Notes: generated by a model not told the origin, from the sequence alone. A stretch of 22,300 nt of DNA from Clostridiales bacterium (GCA_004557125.1 SFET01000048.1:1-22300), one strand, 5' to 3'. Counted from the stretch's first letter, positions 13,986 to 21,062 are shown. Program-made: numbers and translations.

Positions 13986-14330
13986 ATGCCGCATGCACCC
14001 CTTCGTCCCTGCAGGCAGCCCGGATGTCCGGGCTTCTGCAAGCCTGGGCAGGTGTACTGTCCGCAGCATGCGCCGGAGCTTTCTTCCGATGCCCTGCGCG
14101 GCAGTGCTGCCTTTCGTGGCTACGACCGGAAATGGCAGGCCGCAAGGAAGGCGTTTCTGGAAAAGAACCCGCTGTGCGCTGCCTGCATGAAGGATGGCAG
14201 GCTGACTCCCGCCACCGTTGTTGACCATATTGTCCCGCATCGGGGCGATATGCGGCTGTTCTGGGACGAAAAAAACTGGCAGCCCTTATGCAAGAGCTGC
14301 CATGATCGGAAAACAGGTGGTGGCGAATAA
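13986..14330 (+). CDS. HNH endonuclease with an extra zinc-binding N-terminus
   Basis: A 114-residue HNH nuclease of the type found beside terminases in HK97-like phages, where it helps nick DNA for packaging. The catalytic core is VVDHIVPHRGD (His81 of DHI at 80-82), WDEKNWQP (Asn97) and CKSCHDRK (C102, C105, His106); C64 and C67 complete a structural zinc site. The N-terminal 30 residues contain four more cysteines (C9, C14, C18, C25) with HAP, suggesting a second zinc knuckle. ATG at 13986 follows GAGGTGATTCC and the terminase stop by 9 bases. It ends 10 bases before the oppositely oriented cargo genes, so the head operon continues only beyond them. Confidence 0.9.
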   Translation: MPHAPLRPCRQPGCPGFCKPGQVYCPQHAPELSSDALRGSAAFRGYDRKWQAARKAFLEKNPLCAACMKDGRLTPATVVDHIVPHRGDMRLFWDEKNWQPLCKSCHDRKTGGGE

Positions 14331-14340
14331 CGCGCACATA

Positions 14341-14511
14341 TTAAGCCTTGTTGGAATCATCCTTATTCTGGGCAAGCGCAGCCACGATTGTAACGGCAGC
14401 GAGTGCAAGACCGGGGCCGATCTTCCGAGCATAATGACCGACCTTATCGACTATGTTGAGTGCAAATGCATTACGCTTAGCCTTTTTCTGTTTCTTCTGC
14501 TGATCGGACAT
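14341..14511 (-). CDS. 56-aa single-pass membrane protein of the cargo pair
   Basis: A small gene read from the minus strand: 56 residues beginning MSDQQKKQKKAKRNAF, then IVDKVGHYARK, then a hydrophobic stretch IGPGLALAAVTIVAALAQ (about 31-48) and a short polar tail NKDDSNKA. The very basic N-terminus followed by one membrane span predicts a small inner-membrane protein with a cytoplasmic N-terminus. ATG at 14511 has GGAGG 8 bases upstream, inside the end of the 357-aa gene; the two genes overlap by 35 bases in different frames, which implies translational coupling. The family is unrecognised. A membrane partner, holin-like effector or toxin are possible roles, none proven. Confidence 0.72.
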   Translation of the reverse strand: MSDQQKKQKKAKRNAFALNIVDKVGHYARKIGPGLALAAVTIVAALAQNKDDSNKA

Positions 14512-15550
14512 TTGCAATCGCCTCCAATACTTGATCTCCTGTTACTTCTATACGGATGGTGTCTGGGTGTGCAGTGAATACCTTCTGCGCCTCACTTTGG
14601 ATACGCTCCAGGTATTGCTGCGGTGCGCTATACCACCGTTCATCACAGATGCCGACAAATGCTTCGCTGTTCTTCAGATTCATCAGATGCTTGCCATTAA
14701 GCAATTCGCGGTCCGGTGTGAAGATGTCCTGGTATGTTCCTTTCTCGCCCAGCAGTGCGTATGCAAACGACAATAACTCAGATGCTGCCAGATAGTAGCA
14801 AAAGAGCTCTTGAACCTTTTCGTACCCAGTTACAACTTGCTCCCGGAAGCCTTCCTTTGTCAGCGTTCTGAAGAAACGCTTCCATGTCGACTCAGGCACT
14901 TCCGGCATCTTCTGCATTTCCGAAATAAGCCGTTGGGTGATCTTTCCGCGGGTTGTGTTGATGCTCGTGATTGCACCTTTGATGAGGTCGCGCTGGTTTT
15001 CGAGGTCTTCAACATTCTGAACTTGCGCGAGCTGATCTCGCATACCTCGCAGTTCACCAAGCAGGCTCTCGTCGTAGGTTTTTTGCAGTTCAATCACACG
15101 AGAACGAACCTCGTTAATCACCGCGGCCATCTGGGCAAGCTGCTGCTGCATCGCTATTGTGGTCAAGTCATGAGGAATATCACTGTGAAGGATGCCTGCC
15201 TCCTTGATAATAACATGCCCCTGATTGCCGAAATTGCTGGGACCAACGATTTCACCCACAAGCTCTCCCGTTGTCTTTTCCATAAATTTCAGCTTGCCAT
15301 CAGTGAAATCCTTCTGGAGCTTTTTGGGTACCTCAGCAAGATATACCGTACCGCGCTGAATGTACTTCACAGCGTCAGCAGTGATTTCTGCCTGACTGAA
15401 AATGCTGGTCAGCGCTTTCGAGATGTTCTCGCCGTTTATCGTGGCAAGCCCTTTTGCAATCTTGTCACGGGTGGCAGCAGGAAGTCCTTTATCATCCGCG
15501 CTTCCTGCCTTGATAAGCTCGTTTTGAGACAAATGATCATTGCTGGTCAT
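14477..15550 (-). CDS. 357-aa coiled-coil protein, cargo gene of unknown function
   Basis: A soluble, largely helical protein of 357 residues which I do not recognise. Residues ~1-60 are charged and helical; ~60-120 look like a small beta-rich domain (YIQRGTVYLAEVP, GELVGEIVGPSNFGNQGHVIIKEAG). Residues ~130-215 form a long coiled coil (QQQLAQMAAVINEVRSRVIE, then LRGMRDQLAQVQNVEDLENQ), and the C-terminal ~130 are helical with aromatic patches (LFCYYLAASELLSFAYALL). ATG at 15550 has GAGGTG upstream. It is antisense to the phage operon, visibly less GC-rich than its neighbours, and has its own promoter. These are typical traits of a lysogenically expressed moron, for example an immunity or exclusion function. 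That role is inference from context; no enzymatic motif was seen. Confidence 0.8.
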   Translation of the reverse strand: MTSNDHLSQNELIKAGSADDKGLPAATRDKIAKGLATINGENISKALTSIFSQAEITADAVKYIQRGTVYLAEVPKKLQKDFTDGKLKFMEKTTGELVGEIVGPSNFGNQGHVIIKEAGILHSDIPHDLTTIAMQQQLAQMAAVINEVRSRVIELQKTYDESLLGELRGMRDQLAQVQNVEDLENQRDLIKGAITSINTTRGKITQRLISEMQKMPEVPESTWKRFFRTLTKEGFREQVVTGYEKVQELFCYYLAASELLSFAYALLGEKGTYQDIFTPDRELLNGKHLMNLKNSEAFVGICDERWYSAPQQYLERIQSEAQKVFTAHPDTIRIEVTGDQVLEAIANVRSAEETEKG

Positions 15551-15576
15551 GTTTCAGCACCTCACAAGCAATAGGT

Positions 15577-15612
15577 ACTCTAATAATAGCACATATCCGT
15601 GCTAAATGATAG
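15577..15612 (-). promoter_or_regulatory. Promoter and operator-like dyad of the cargo pair
   Basis: On the minus strand TG-C-TATTAT is an extended -10 (hexamer at 15583-15588 on the plus strand as ATAATA) about 33 bases before the 357-aa start codon. The -35 at proper spacing (TATCAT) is weak. A perfect dyad TAGCAC-ATATCC-GTGCTA (15587-15604) overlaps the upstream edge of the -10, as a repressor operator would. The dyad also lies just before the ribosome site of the portal gene, so it could affect both directions. Confidence 0.5.
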
Positions 15613-15621
15613 GAGAATACA

Positions 15622-15792
15622 ATGAAAAACCCATTTTCCGGCCTGTTCCGTGCCCGGGACAAGCCTCGTGACGCAGTCAGCTCCGCGCCATCCTTCTACT
15701 TCGGCTCAAGCGCCTCCGGCACACCGGCAGCCGCAAGGCTCCCGAGCATCCGCTGTACAGGCTGCTGCATGATGAGCCCAATGCTGAAATGA
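15622..15792 (+). pseudogene. N-terminal fragment of portal protein, frameshifted
   Basis: ATG at 15622 with AGGAG upstream begins MKNPFSGLFRARDKPRD and continues SSAPSFYFGSSASG, a typical start of HK97-type portal proteins. After SASG (about 15720) the frame changes: the bases TGSRKAPEHPLYRLLHDEPN encodes, which normally follow ~40 residues later, are found in another frame. The frame of this fragment runs out at TGA 15790-15792. The usual segment between (normally containing the SAVYACVR-type helix) is missing. This is read as an internal deletion of roughly 120 bases with frame loss. Confidence 0.75.
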
Positions 15793-16805
15793 CCTCGTTT
15801 GTGTGGCGTGAGACCATGCTGTCTCACCTGCTGCTTTGGGGCAATGCCTACTGCCAGATCATTCGCACAGGGCGGAACAAGATCGACAGCATCTATCCGC
15901 TGATCCCCGATCAGATGGAAGTCGACCGCGACAGCAGGGGCAACCTGACCTACACCTATACCACCAGTGAGGGCAAAACCTACACCCTGAAACCCGAGGA
16001 TGTTCTCCATATTCCCGGCCTCGGTTTTGACGGTGTGGTCGGCTACAGCCCCATTGCGCTGGAGAAAAGCGCCATCGGCCTCGGCATCGCCGCGGAGGAA
16101 TACGGCAGTAAGTTCTTCTCCAACGGTGCGCGGCCCTCCGGCATTCTGGTGCATCCGAACACGGTCAAGGACCCCTCGGCCCTCCGCGCAAGCTGGAATG
16201 CAGCGTTCACCGGCTCCGCAAACGCGGGCAAGGTGGCCGTACTCGAAGAAAACATGCACTTCGAGCCGCTGACCATGCCCAACAATGAGGCACAGTTCCT
16301 GGAAACGCGCAAGTTTCAGGTCAATGAAATCTGCCGCATCTTCCGGGTGCCGCCCCACATGATCGGTGATCTGGATCGGGCCACCTTCTCCAATATCGAG
16401 CATCAGTCCATCAGCTTTGCCGTACACACGATACGCCCATGGCTGGTTCGCATTGAGCAGGCTATGAATCGCGCCCTCTTCCCGGATAACGAGAAAGGGC
16501 GCTTTTATGTGCAGTTCAATCTGGACGGACTCATGCGCGGCGACTACAAGAGCCGCATGGAAGGCTATGCCATTGCCCGTCAGAACGGCTGGATGAGCGC
16601 GAATGAAATCCGTGAGCTGGAGAATCTGAACCCGCTCTCCGATGAGGACGGCGGCAATGTGTATCTGGTCAACGGTAACATGATACCCATCAACGTGTGC
16701 GGTCTGACGCAGGTGGTCAAGGCAGTCACGGCTGTTGATCCTGCTGCTGGAGAACAGACGCAGACAGACCAGCCCCAGGAACAGAAGGAGGATGATTCCG
16801 CTTGA
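15789..16805 (+). CDS. Phage portal protein, N-terminally truncated
   Basis: A 338-residue body of an HK97-family portal protein, the dodecameric gate through which DNA enters the head. Family features: MTSFVWRETMLSHLLLWGNAYCQI near the start, IYPLIPDQMEV, VLHIPGLGFDGVVGYSPI near 75-92, FRVPPHMIGDLDRATFSNIEHQS near 193-215 and RGDYKSRMEGYAIARQNGWMSANEIRELENL near 259-289. The frame is open upstream to about 15720, giving ...PLYRLLHDEPNAE before the ATG used here, but its natural start is lost to a deletion and frameshift (see the fragment at 15622). Unless initiation occurs internally, function is doubtful. Its stop overlaps the TTG start of the protease gene. Portal identity is secure. Confidence 0.9.
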   Translation: MTSFVWRETMLSHLLLWGNAYCQIIRTGRNKIDSIYPLIPDQMEVDRDSRGNLTYTYTTSEGKTYTLKPEDVLHIPGLGFDGVVGYSPIALEKSAIGLGIAAEEYGSKFFSNGARPSGILVHPNTVKDPSALRASWNAAFTGSANAGKVAVLEENMHFEPLTMPNNEAQFLETRKFQVNEICRIFRVPPHMIGDLDRATFSNIEHQSISFAVHTIRPWLVRIEQAMNRALFPDNEKGRFYVQFNLDGLMRGDYKSRMEGYAIARQNGWMSANEIRELENLNPLSDEDGGNVYLVNGNMIPINVCGLTQVVKAVTAVDPAAGEQTQTDQPQEQKEDDSA

Positions 16806-17515
16806 GAGAGATTCACCTGAACGGCTACATCGATGATGAGATTTGGTACGGCGATGAGATCACCCCGGCCAGTCTCCACGATGAGCTGTATCCCCAGGAC
16901 GCACAGCCCGGTGAGGATGTGCGCATCATTCTGAACAGCTACGGCGGCTCCTGCAACGCGGCAACGCAGATGTATGACGAGCTGAAGGCTTATCCGGGTA
17001 ATGTCCACATCATCGTTTCCGGCACCGCCGCCTCCGCGGCAACCGTGCTGGCGATGGCAGCCAACCGGCTGGAAATGACGCCCGGCAGCCTGTTCATGTG
17101 CCATGACCCCATCATGGGGGCCTATGGCAATGAGGATGACCTTGAGCAGGCAATGGGCATTCTCCGCGCCTGCAAAAACAGCATCATCAACATGTACTGC
17201 CAGCGCACCTGGCACAGCCGGGACGATGTGGCTGCCATGATGCGTGCGACCACATGGATGGACGCCAACGCCGCTCTACAGGAGGGTTTCATCGACGCTG
17301 TCATGACGGAGCCTGCCGCCGGTGTCACCAATGCCGCCTTTGAGCATCGGGTTGATCCCGAGGACGCCAAGGCGAAGTTCCAGAGCTGGGTGGACAGGCA
17401 CAAGCCCATGCGCCGCTCCGTCCGCAATGAAGCCCCGCAGACGACTCCCACTGAACCCCGTACCAGCGCATCTGACCTGCAGAGCAGGCTGGATCGCCTG
17501 AAATACACCTACTGA
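16802..17515 (+). CDS. ClpP-like prohead maturation protease
   Basis: A 237-residue serine protease of the ClpP fold (S14-type), used to trim the capsid scaffold in HK97-like phages. Visible features: ILNSYGGS at 43-50 (substrate-binding glycine-rich loop), GTAASAATVLAMAA at 74-87 with catalytic Ser78, MCHDPIMGAYGN at 99-110 with catalytic His101, and the later MDANAALQEGFIDAV that holds the third active-site region. The start is TTG at 16802, which overlaps the portal stop by 4 bases and follows GGAGGATG; translation is therefore coupled to the portal. The last ~50 residues are a polar tail. It precedes the capsid gene, as expected. Confidence 0.93.
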   Translation: MREIHLNGYIDDEIWYGDEITPASLHDELYPQDAQPGEDVRIILNSYGGSCNAATQMYDELKAYPGNVHIIVSGTAASAATVLAMAANRLEMTPGSLFMCHDPIMGAYGNEDDLEQAMGILRACKNSIINMYCQRTWHSRDDVAAMMRATTWMDANAALQEGFIDAVMTEPAAGVTNAAFEHRVDPEDAKAKFQSWVDRHKPMRRSVRNEAPQTTPTEPRTSASDLQSRLDRLKYTY

Positions 17516-17527
17516 GGAGGTCATCGT

Positions 17528-18730
17528 ATGAACGAGATTCTTTCCATGCGCGAAAAGCGCGCGAAGCTGTGGGATGCCACCAAGGCGTTTGTGGAGTCCC
17601 GCAAGGATGCCAATGGTACCCTGTCTGCCGAGGACACCGCCACCTATGAGAAGATGGAGGCCGATGTTGTCCGGATGGGCAAGGAAATCGAGCGGCTGGA
17701 GCGTCAGGAGGCCCTTGACCTGGAATTCGACCGTCCGACCAGCCGCCCGCTGGTGGACAAGCCCCTTTCTCCCGAGGATAAGCCCCGCAAGACCGGCTCC
17801 GCATCCGATGAGTACAAGAACGCCTTCTGGCACGCGATGCGCGACAAGTCTGTGCCGCACGAGGTCTACAACGTGCTGAAGATCGGTGAGGACGACCACG
17901 GCGGCTACCTGGTTCCCGATGAATATGAGCGCCAGCTGATTGATGCGCTGCAGGAGCAGAACATCTTCCGTCAGCTGGCGCATGTCATTTCCACCAGCTC
18001 CGGCGACCGCAAGATTCCCGTGGTCCGCTCTCACGGCACCGCGGCCTGGATTGACGAGAACGCTGCCTATCCCGAGAGCGACGACACCTTCGGCCAGATT
18101 TCCATCAGCGCGTTCAAGCTGGCCACGACCATCAAGGTGTCGGATGAGCTGCTCCACGACTCCGTGTTCGATGTGCCGTCCTATATCGCTAAGGAATTCG
18201 CCCGCCGCATCGGTTCTGCCGAGGAGGAAGCGTTCTTTGTCGGCGATGGTGCGGGCAAGCCCACCGGCATCCTGAACGACAAGGATGGTGCCCAGGTCGG
18301 TATCACCACCGGCAGCGCGACCGCTATCACCTTCGATGATGTGATGGACCTGTTCTACTCCCTGCGTGCGCCCTACCGCCGCAGTGCCGTGTTCATCATG
18401 AACGACAGCACCGTGAAGGCGCTGCGCAAGCTGAAGAACGGGAGCGGCGACTACATCTGGCAGCCCTCTGTGACCGCCGGTACGCCCGATACTATCCTGA
18501 ACCGCCCGGTGTACACCTCGCCGTTTGTGCCGCTGCTGGGCTCCGGCACGAAGCCCATTCTCTTTGGCGACATGAACTACTACTGGGTGGCGGATCGTGA
18601 GGGCCGCCGCTTCCAGCGCCTGAATGAGCTGTACGCGCCCAATGGTCAGGTGGGCTTCCTGTCCTCCGAGCGCGTGGACGGCAAGCTGATCCTGCCCGAG
18701 GCCGTCAAGTGCCTGCAGATGAAGGTGTGA
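17528..18730 (+). CDS. HK97-fold major capsid protein
   Basis: A 400-residue capsid protein of the HK97 family. The first ~100 residues are a charged coiled-coil scaffold (MNEILSMREKRAKLWDATKA, then DVVRMGKEIERLERQE) that the upstream protease would remove. The mature part begins around GGYLVPDEYERQLIDAL near 120 and holds family segments AWIDENAAYPESDDTFGQI near 175, VSDELLHDSVFDVPSYIA near 205 and EEAFFVGDGAGKPTGIL near 235-251. Near the end come KPILFGDMNYYWVADR and LSSERVDGKLILPEAVKCL. ATG at 17528 is preceded by GAGGAGG. Length and domains look intact, so the head shell could still be made even though the portal gene is damaged. Confidence 0.94.
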   Translation: MNEILSMREKRAKLWDATKAFVESRKDANGTLSAEDTATYEKMEADVVRMGKEIERLERQEALDLEFDRPTSRPLVDKPLSPEDKPRKTGSASDEYKNAFWHAMRDKSVPHEVYNVLKIGEDDHGGYLVPDEYERQLIDALQEQNIFRQLAHVISTSSGDRKIPVVRSHGTAAWIDENAAYPESDDTFGQISISAFKLATTIKVSDELLHDSVFDVPSYIAKEFARRIGSAEEEAFFVGDGAGKPTGILNDKDGAQVGITTGSATAITFDDVMDLFYSLRAPYRRSAVFIMNDSTVKALRKLKNGSGDYIWQPSVTAGTPDTILNRPVYTSPFVPLLGSGTKPILFGDMNYYWVADREGRRFQRLNELYAPNGQVGFLSSERVDGKLILPEAVKCLQMKV

Positions 18731-18741
18731 GGTGACGCCGT

Positions 18742-19002
18742 ATGAGTGACTTTACCACGAGAAACTACTTTGCCCACGGCGGGAACGAGCTTGTTATCGG
18801 CGGCAAGCTCACCTTCCTCCCGGGCTCAACCGTTGAGGGAGCCGAGGGCCTGCTGGATATGCCGGACAAGGCCCCGCTGCCCAGCGTCCTTGACAGCAAG
18901 GCCACAACCGCCGCCGGTCTGCGAGATGATTTCAATCACCTTCTGGCAGCGCTTCGGGAGAGCGGTGTGCTGGCTGCGCCGGAGGCTGGTGATGCGCCTT
19001 GA
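18742..19002 (+). CDS. Head fibre-like small protein
   Basis: An 86-residue protein whose start (TTRNYFAHGGNELVIGGKL, then TFLPGSTVEG) matches the small domain annotated as head fibre protein in Firmicutes phages (related to phi29 gp8.5). In those phages this protein decorates the head, sitting directly after the capsid gene, as it does here. The second half (SVLDSKATTAAGLRDDFNHLLAALRESGVL) is a helix that probably oligomerises. ATG at 18742 follows a GAGGTG site 12 bases after the capsid stop. Its end overlaps the connector start by 4 bases. It is likely expressed with the capsid from one late transcript. Confidence 0.8.
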   Translation: MSDFTTRNYFAHGGNELVIGGKLTFLPGSTVEGAEGLLDMPDKAPLPSVLDSKATTAAGLRDDFNHLLAALRESGVLAAPEAGDAP

Positions 19003-19286
19003 TTCTTACGGTTGATGAGGTCAAGGCCCATCTGCGTATCGAGGATGATGACGAGGATGCCTACCTGGAATCCCTCATCCGGCAGGGACAGGCCGTTGCC
19101 GAGGATTATTGCCGCGTATCGTTTGAGACGGACACCGTTGCACAGCCGGTTCGACTGGCTGTGCTGCTTTTTGTCAGCCACTACTACGAGAACCGCGACA
19201 TCTCCGAGCGCAGCGTATACAACGCCATGATGACGGCCTTCCACAATCTGCTGTACCCCTACCGCGCAGTCGAAAAAATGTTCTGA
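18999..19286 (+). CDS. Head-tail connector, QLRG/gp6-like packaging protein
   Basis: A 95-residue protein of the phage head-tail connector family (HK97 gp6/SPP1 gp15-like, also annotated as QLRG DNA-packaging). Typical features: LTVDEVKAHLRIEDDDEDAYLESLIRQGQAVAEDY at the N-terminus, then PVRLAVLLFVSHYYENRD and a C-terminal SVYNAMMTAFHNLLYPYR. It binds the portal after DNA packaging and starts the neck. The start is TTG at 18999, overlapping the previous stop; the ribosome site GGAGG lies within the previous gene. The gene order (fibre, connector, adaptor) is the standard one. Confidence 0.88.
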   Translation: MILTVDEVKAHLRIEDDDEDAYLESLIRQGQAVAEDYCRVSFETDTVAQPVRLAVLLFVSHYYENRDISERSVYNAMMTAFHNLLYPYRAVEKMF

Positions 19287-19300
19287 GGAGGTGGTGAGTC

Positions 19301-19660
19301 TTGCGTGGCTACAAGAACTTCGACGGCTCACCGCACCCCGGGAACCTCCGGCATCGAATTGAAATCGGCTATACCCAGAGCACGGTCAATGAAAACGGCT
19401 ATCCAGATGCCGAGGACATCGTGCTGTGCCGTGTGTGGGCAGACGCAACGGATGCCGGTAACCAGCACTACCGCAGCGCAGACGTCATGAACACGGAAGC
19501 CGTGATCAACTTCACCATTCGCTACCGGGCCGATGTGGTGCCGGGCATGTGGGTGAAGTTTCGCGGAAAGAAGTGGATCATCTCCACGCTGGGCGAATAC
19601 GGCTTCCGGCGCGACTATCTGGGGCTGAAGGCATCCCTGTCCGAAGGGGTGAGCGGATGA
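19301..19660 (+). CDS. Head-tail adaptor protein
   Basis: A 119-residue head-tail joining protein (SPP1 gp16/HK97 gp8-like adaptor). It begins GNLRHRIEIGYTQST, a typical strand pair of the family (usually LRHRI.I), and continues VWADATDAGNQHYRSADVMNTEAVINFTIRYR and VVPGMWVKFRGKKWIIST before a C-terminal strand pair. It forms a ring below the connector and docks the tail. The start is TTG at 19301 preceded by GAGGAGGTGG. Its stop overlaps the ATG of the next gene (ATGA), as is usual in this operon. Confidence 0.9.
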   Translation: MRGYKNFDGSPHPGNLRHRIEIGYTQSTVNENGYPDAEDIVLCRVWADATDAGNQHYRSADVMNTEAVINFTIRYRADVVPGMWVKFRGKKWIISTLGEYGFRRDYLGLKASLSEGVSG

Positions 19661-20025
19661 AGCAGGTACAGAATGCGCTGCGGAATATCGGCATTCCCGT
19701 CATGGCAGGCGTATGGCGGGCAACATCGCCCAATCAGAATCCGCCTGCTCAGTATGTCGTGTACTCGACCACGAAAACAGAAGATTCGCATCAGGACGAT
19801 CATGTGCAGTCATTCCGCACCTATGTCTATCTGAATCTCTGGAGCGACATTGACCCGACTGATGCTGCAGCCCGAATCCGCAGTGCCATGTACGCTGCGG
19901 GTTTTGTCATGGTGGAGGAATCCGACAAGGGCTACAACCAGCCCGCCTATGACACGGCAACACACCAGTACACCATTCAGTGGACATGGTGCCTGTACGA
20001 GGAGGCGAAGTCGGATGCCTCTTGA
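19657..20025 (+). CDS. Tail-completion protein, DUF3168 type
   Basis: A 122-residue protein similar to the DUF3168/tail-terminator-like proteins of siphophages: MKQVQNALRNIGIPVMAGVW, AQYVVYSTTKTEDSHQDDHV and RTYVYLNLWSDIDPTDAAARIRSAMYAAGFVM, then QYTIQWTWCLYEE. These proteins cap or organise the tail at the head side. The ATG at 19657 overlaps the adaptor stop. In this operon DUF3168 precedes the gp10-like gene; relatives often have the reverse order, so the order is slightly unusual. The family call is by motif order and position. Confidence 0.78.
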   Translation: MKQVQNALRNIGIPVMAGVWRATSPNQNPPAQYVVYSTTKTEDSHQDDHVQSFRTYVYLNLWSDIDPTDAAARIRSAMYAAGFVMVEESDKGYNQPAYDTATHQYTIQWTWCLYEEAKSDAS

Positions 20026-20437
20026 CGTGAATGGCCTTGACGATCTCATGACCGACATTGCCGGGATGGCCAGCAAAATGGACACGGACGGCGCAGGCGC
20101 TCCGGTTGCCAAAAGGATACTGGAGGCTGCCGCTGTGCCCATCCATGAGCAGATGAAGGCCAATGCCTCCAAAGACCCCAAAATCATCACTGGTGTGCTG
20201 AACCGCTCCATCCAGATCGGCAAGGTGCGCAAACGCCGTGCCAGCGGGAAAAGCATCACCATCGGCGTTCACCGCAAGGAGGAGGGCGCTTACTACGCCA
20301 CACCGGTCGAGTACGGCCATGGCGGCCCCGCACCCGCTCCTGCACACCCTTTTATCCGTCCCGCCTACGATACCCGTCAGGATGAAGCCTATGAGATCAT
20401 CCGGGATGGGCTGAGGGACGCTATCGACCAATTGTAA
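20015..20437 (+). CDS. HK97 gp10-like head-tail protein
   Basis: A 140-residue protein of the HK97 gp10 family (head-tail joining/tail completion). Features: LDDLMTDIAGMASKMD near the start, VAKRILEAAAVPIHEQMKANA in the centre, then TGVLNRSIQIGKVRKR and YYATPVEYGHGGPAPAPAHPFIRPAYDT, the last being the classic gp10 signature (E.GT/GH...A.PFIRPA). ATG at 20015 was chosen over longer in-frame starts because GAGGAGG precedes it and it overlaps the previous gene by 11 bases. It is followed after 15 bases by the major tail protein gene. Confidence 0.88.
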   Translation: MPLDVNGLDDLMTDIAGMASKMDTDGAGAPVAKRILEAAAVPIHEQMKANASKDPKIITGVLNRSIQIGKVRKRRASGKSITIGVHRKEEGAYYATPVEYGHGGPAPAPAHPFIRPAYDTRQDEAYEIIRDGLRDAIDQL

Positions 20438-20452
20438 GAGGAGGATACACAA

Positions 20453-20767
20453 ATGGCTGGAACTGTTGCTGCTTCGCCCAAGGTAGCCTCTACCGTGGGC
20501 CTTAAGGACGTGGTCATCGCGGAGCTGACGGAGGACACCGAGGCGACGCTGACCTATGGCGATCTGCAAAAGCTCGCCGGTGCTATCGAGGCGAGCATCA
20601 CGCCGGACAACGCTGATCCGGATGTGCAGTATTACGATGACATCGAGGGCGACGTGCTCTATCCCGATCCGGAGCTGTCGTTCAAGACCAAGATGGCCGA
20701 CATTCCCCTGATCGCAGGACAAGCCGCCCTACTACGCCGTCGGCTTCCGAAGCGAGAAGTCCGATAA
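20453..20767 (+). CDS. Major tail protein, N-terminal part before frameshift
   Basis: A 104-codon frame that starts like phi13-type major tail (tube) proteins: VASTVGLKDVVIAELTEDTE, then TYGDLQKLAGAIEASITPDNADPDVQYYDDIEGDV and PELSFKTKMADIPL. After this conserved segment it runs into LIAGQAALLRRRLPKREVR and stops, which does not fit the family. The family continuation (DKPPYYAVGFRSEKSDKTYRYV) is present in another frame from 20718. In addition ~20 residues normally between ADIPL and (A)GDKPPY, including a LLGH-type segment, are missing. ATG at 20453 follows GAGGAGG. A tube subunit made from this frame alone is unlikely to work. Confidence 0.82.
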   Translation: MAGTVAASPKVASTVGLKDVVIAELTEDTEATLTYGDLQKLAGAIEASITPDNADPDVQYYDDIEGDVLYPDPELSFKTKMADIPLIAGQAALLRRRLPKREVR

Positions 20768-21011
20768 GACCTATCGCTATGTGTGGCTGTACAAGGTTCG
20801 CGCCAAGCCGGTCACCGAGAACTACGCCACCAAGGAGGGCAAAACCGTCACCCGCCAGACGGGCGAGGTCGAATGGACGGCGATCAAGCGCACCCATGAT
20901 GGCCGCTATCAGGCGGTCGCGGACGAGGGCCAGAACGGCTTTACGTCCGAAAAGGCCGCTTCCTTCCTGTCCTCCGTGTACGAGCCGAGCTTCACGCCGA
21001 CCGGCACCTGA
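20718..21011 (+). pseudogene. Major tail protein, C-terminal part in shifted frame
   Basis: The frame from base 20718 reads DKPPYYAVGFRSEKS, then YRYVWLYKVRAKPVTENYATKEG and VTRQTGEVEWTAIKRTHDGRYQAVADEG. This is the conserved second half of phi13-type major tail proteins. It lacks its own ribosome site and start, so it is the displaced end of the gene at 20453. Net frame change between halves equals loss of 2 bases (mod 3). The join at CAGGACAAG may reflect deletion around a short repeat. The two parts together would need ribosome slippage or repair to yield a tail tube protein. Confidence 0.8.
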
Positions 21012-21017
21012 TCATCA

Positions 21018-21062
21018 GGGCACCCCGCTTTCCATGCTGACAGCGGGGCGCCCTTTCCCTTT
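21018..21062 (+). terminator. Terminator-like hairpin after the major tail protein gene
   Basis: GGGCACCCCGCT (21018-21029) pairs with AGCGGGGCGCCC (21042-21053), 12 positions with a single A-C mismatch, around a 12-base loop; TTTCCCTTT follows. It starts 7 bases after the stop. Such hairpins between the highly expressed tail tube gene and the following genes are common in phages and reduce downstream transcription. Confidence 0.72.

Noticed and set aside
14218..14577. Plus-strand frame encoding a hydrophobic 119-residue protein
   Set aside because: It overlaps the HNH gene end and is antisense to the 56-aa membrane gene; its hydrophobic stretch arises from complementing Lys-rich codons.
14810..15574. 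254-codon plus-strand frame opposite the 357-aa cargo gene
   Set aside because: No ribosome site; the minus-strand frame has a promoter, ribosome site, a coupled downstream gene and a coherent coiled-coil protein.
20690..20790. Programmed ribosomal frameshift in the major tail protein gene
   Set aside because: No slippery heptamer was seen at the join, family-conserved residues are missing as well as shifted, and this gene is not known to use frameshifting (tail chaperones do).
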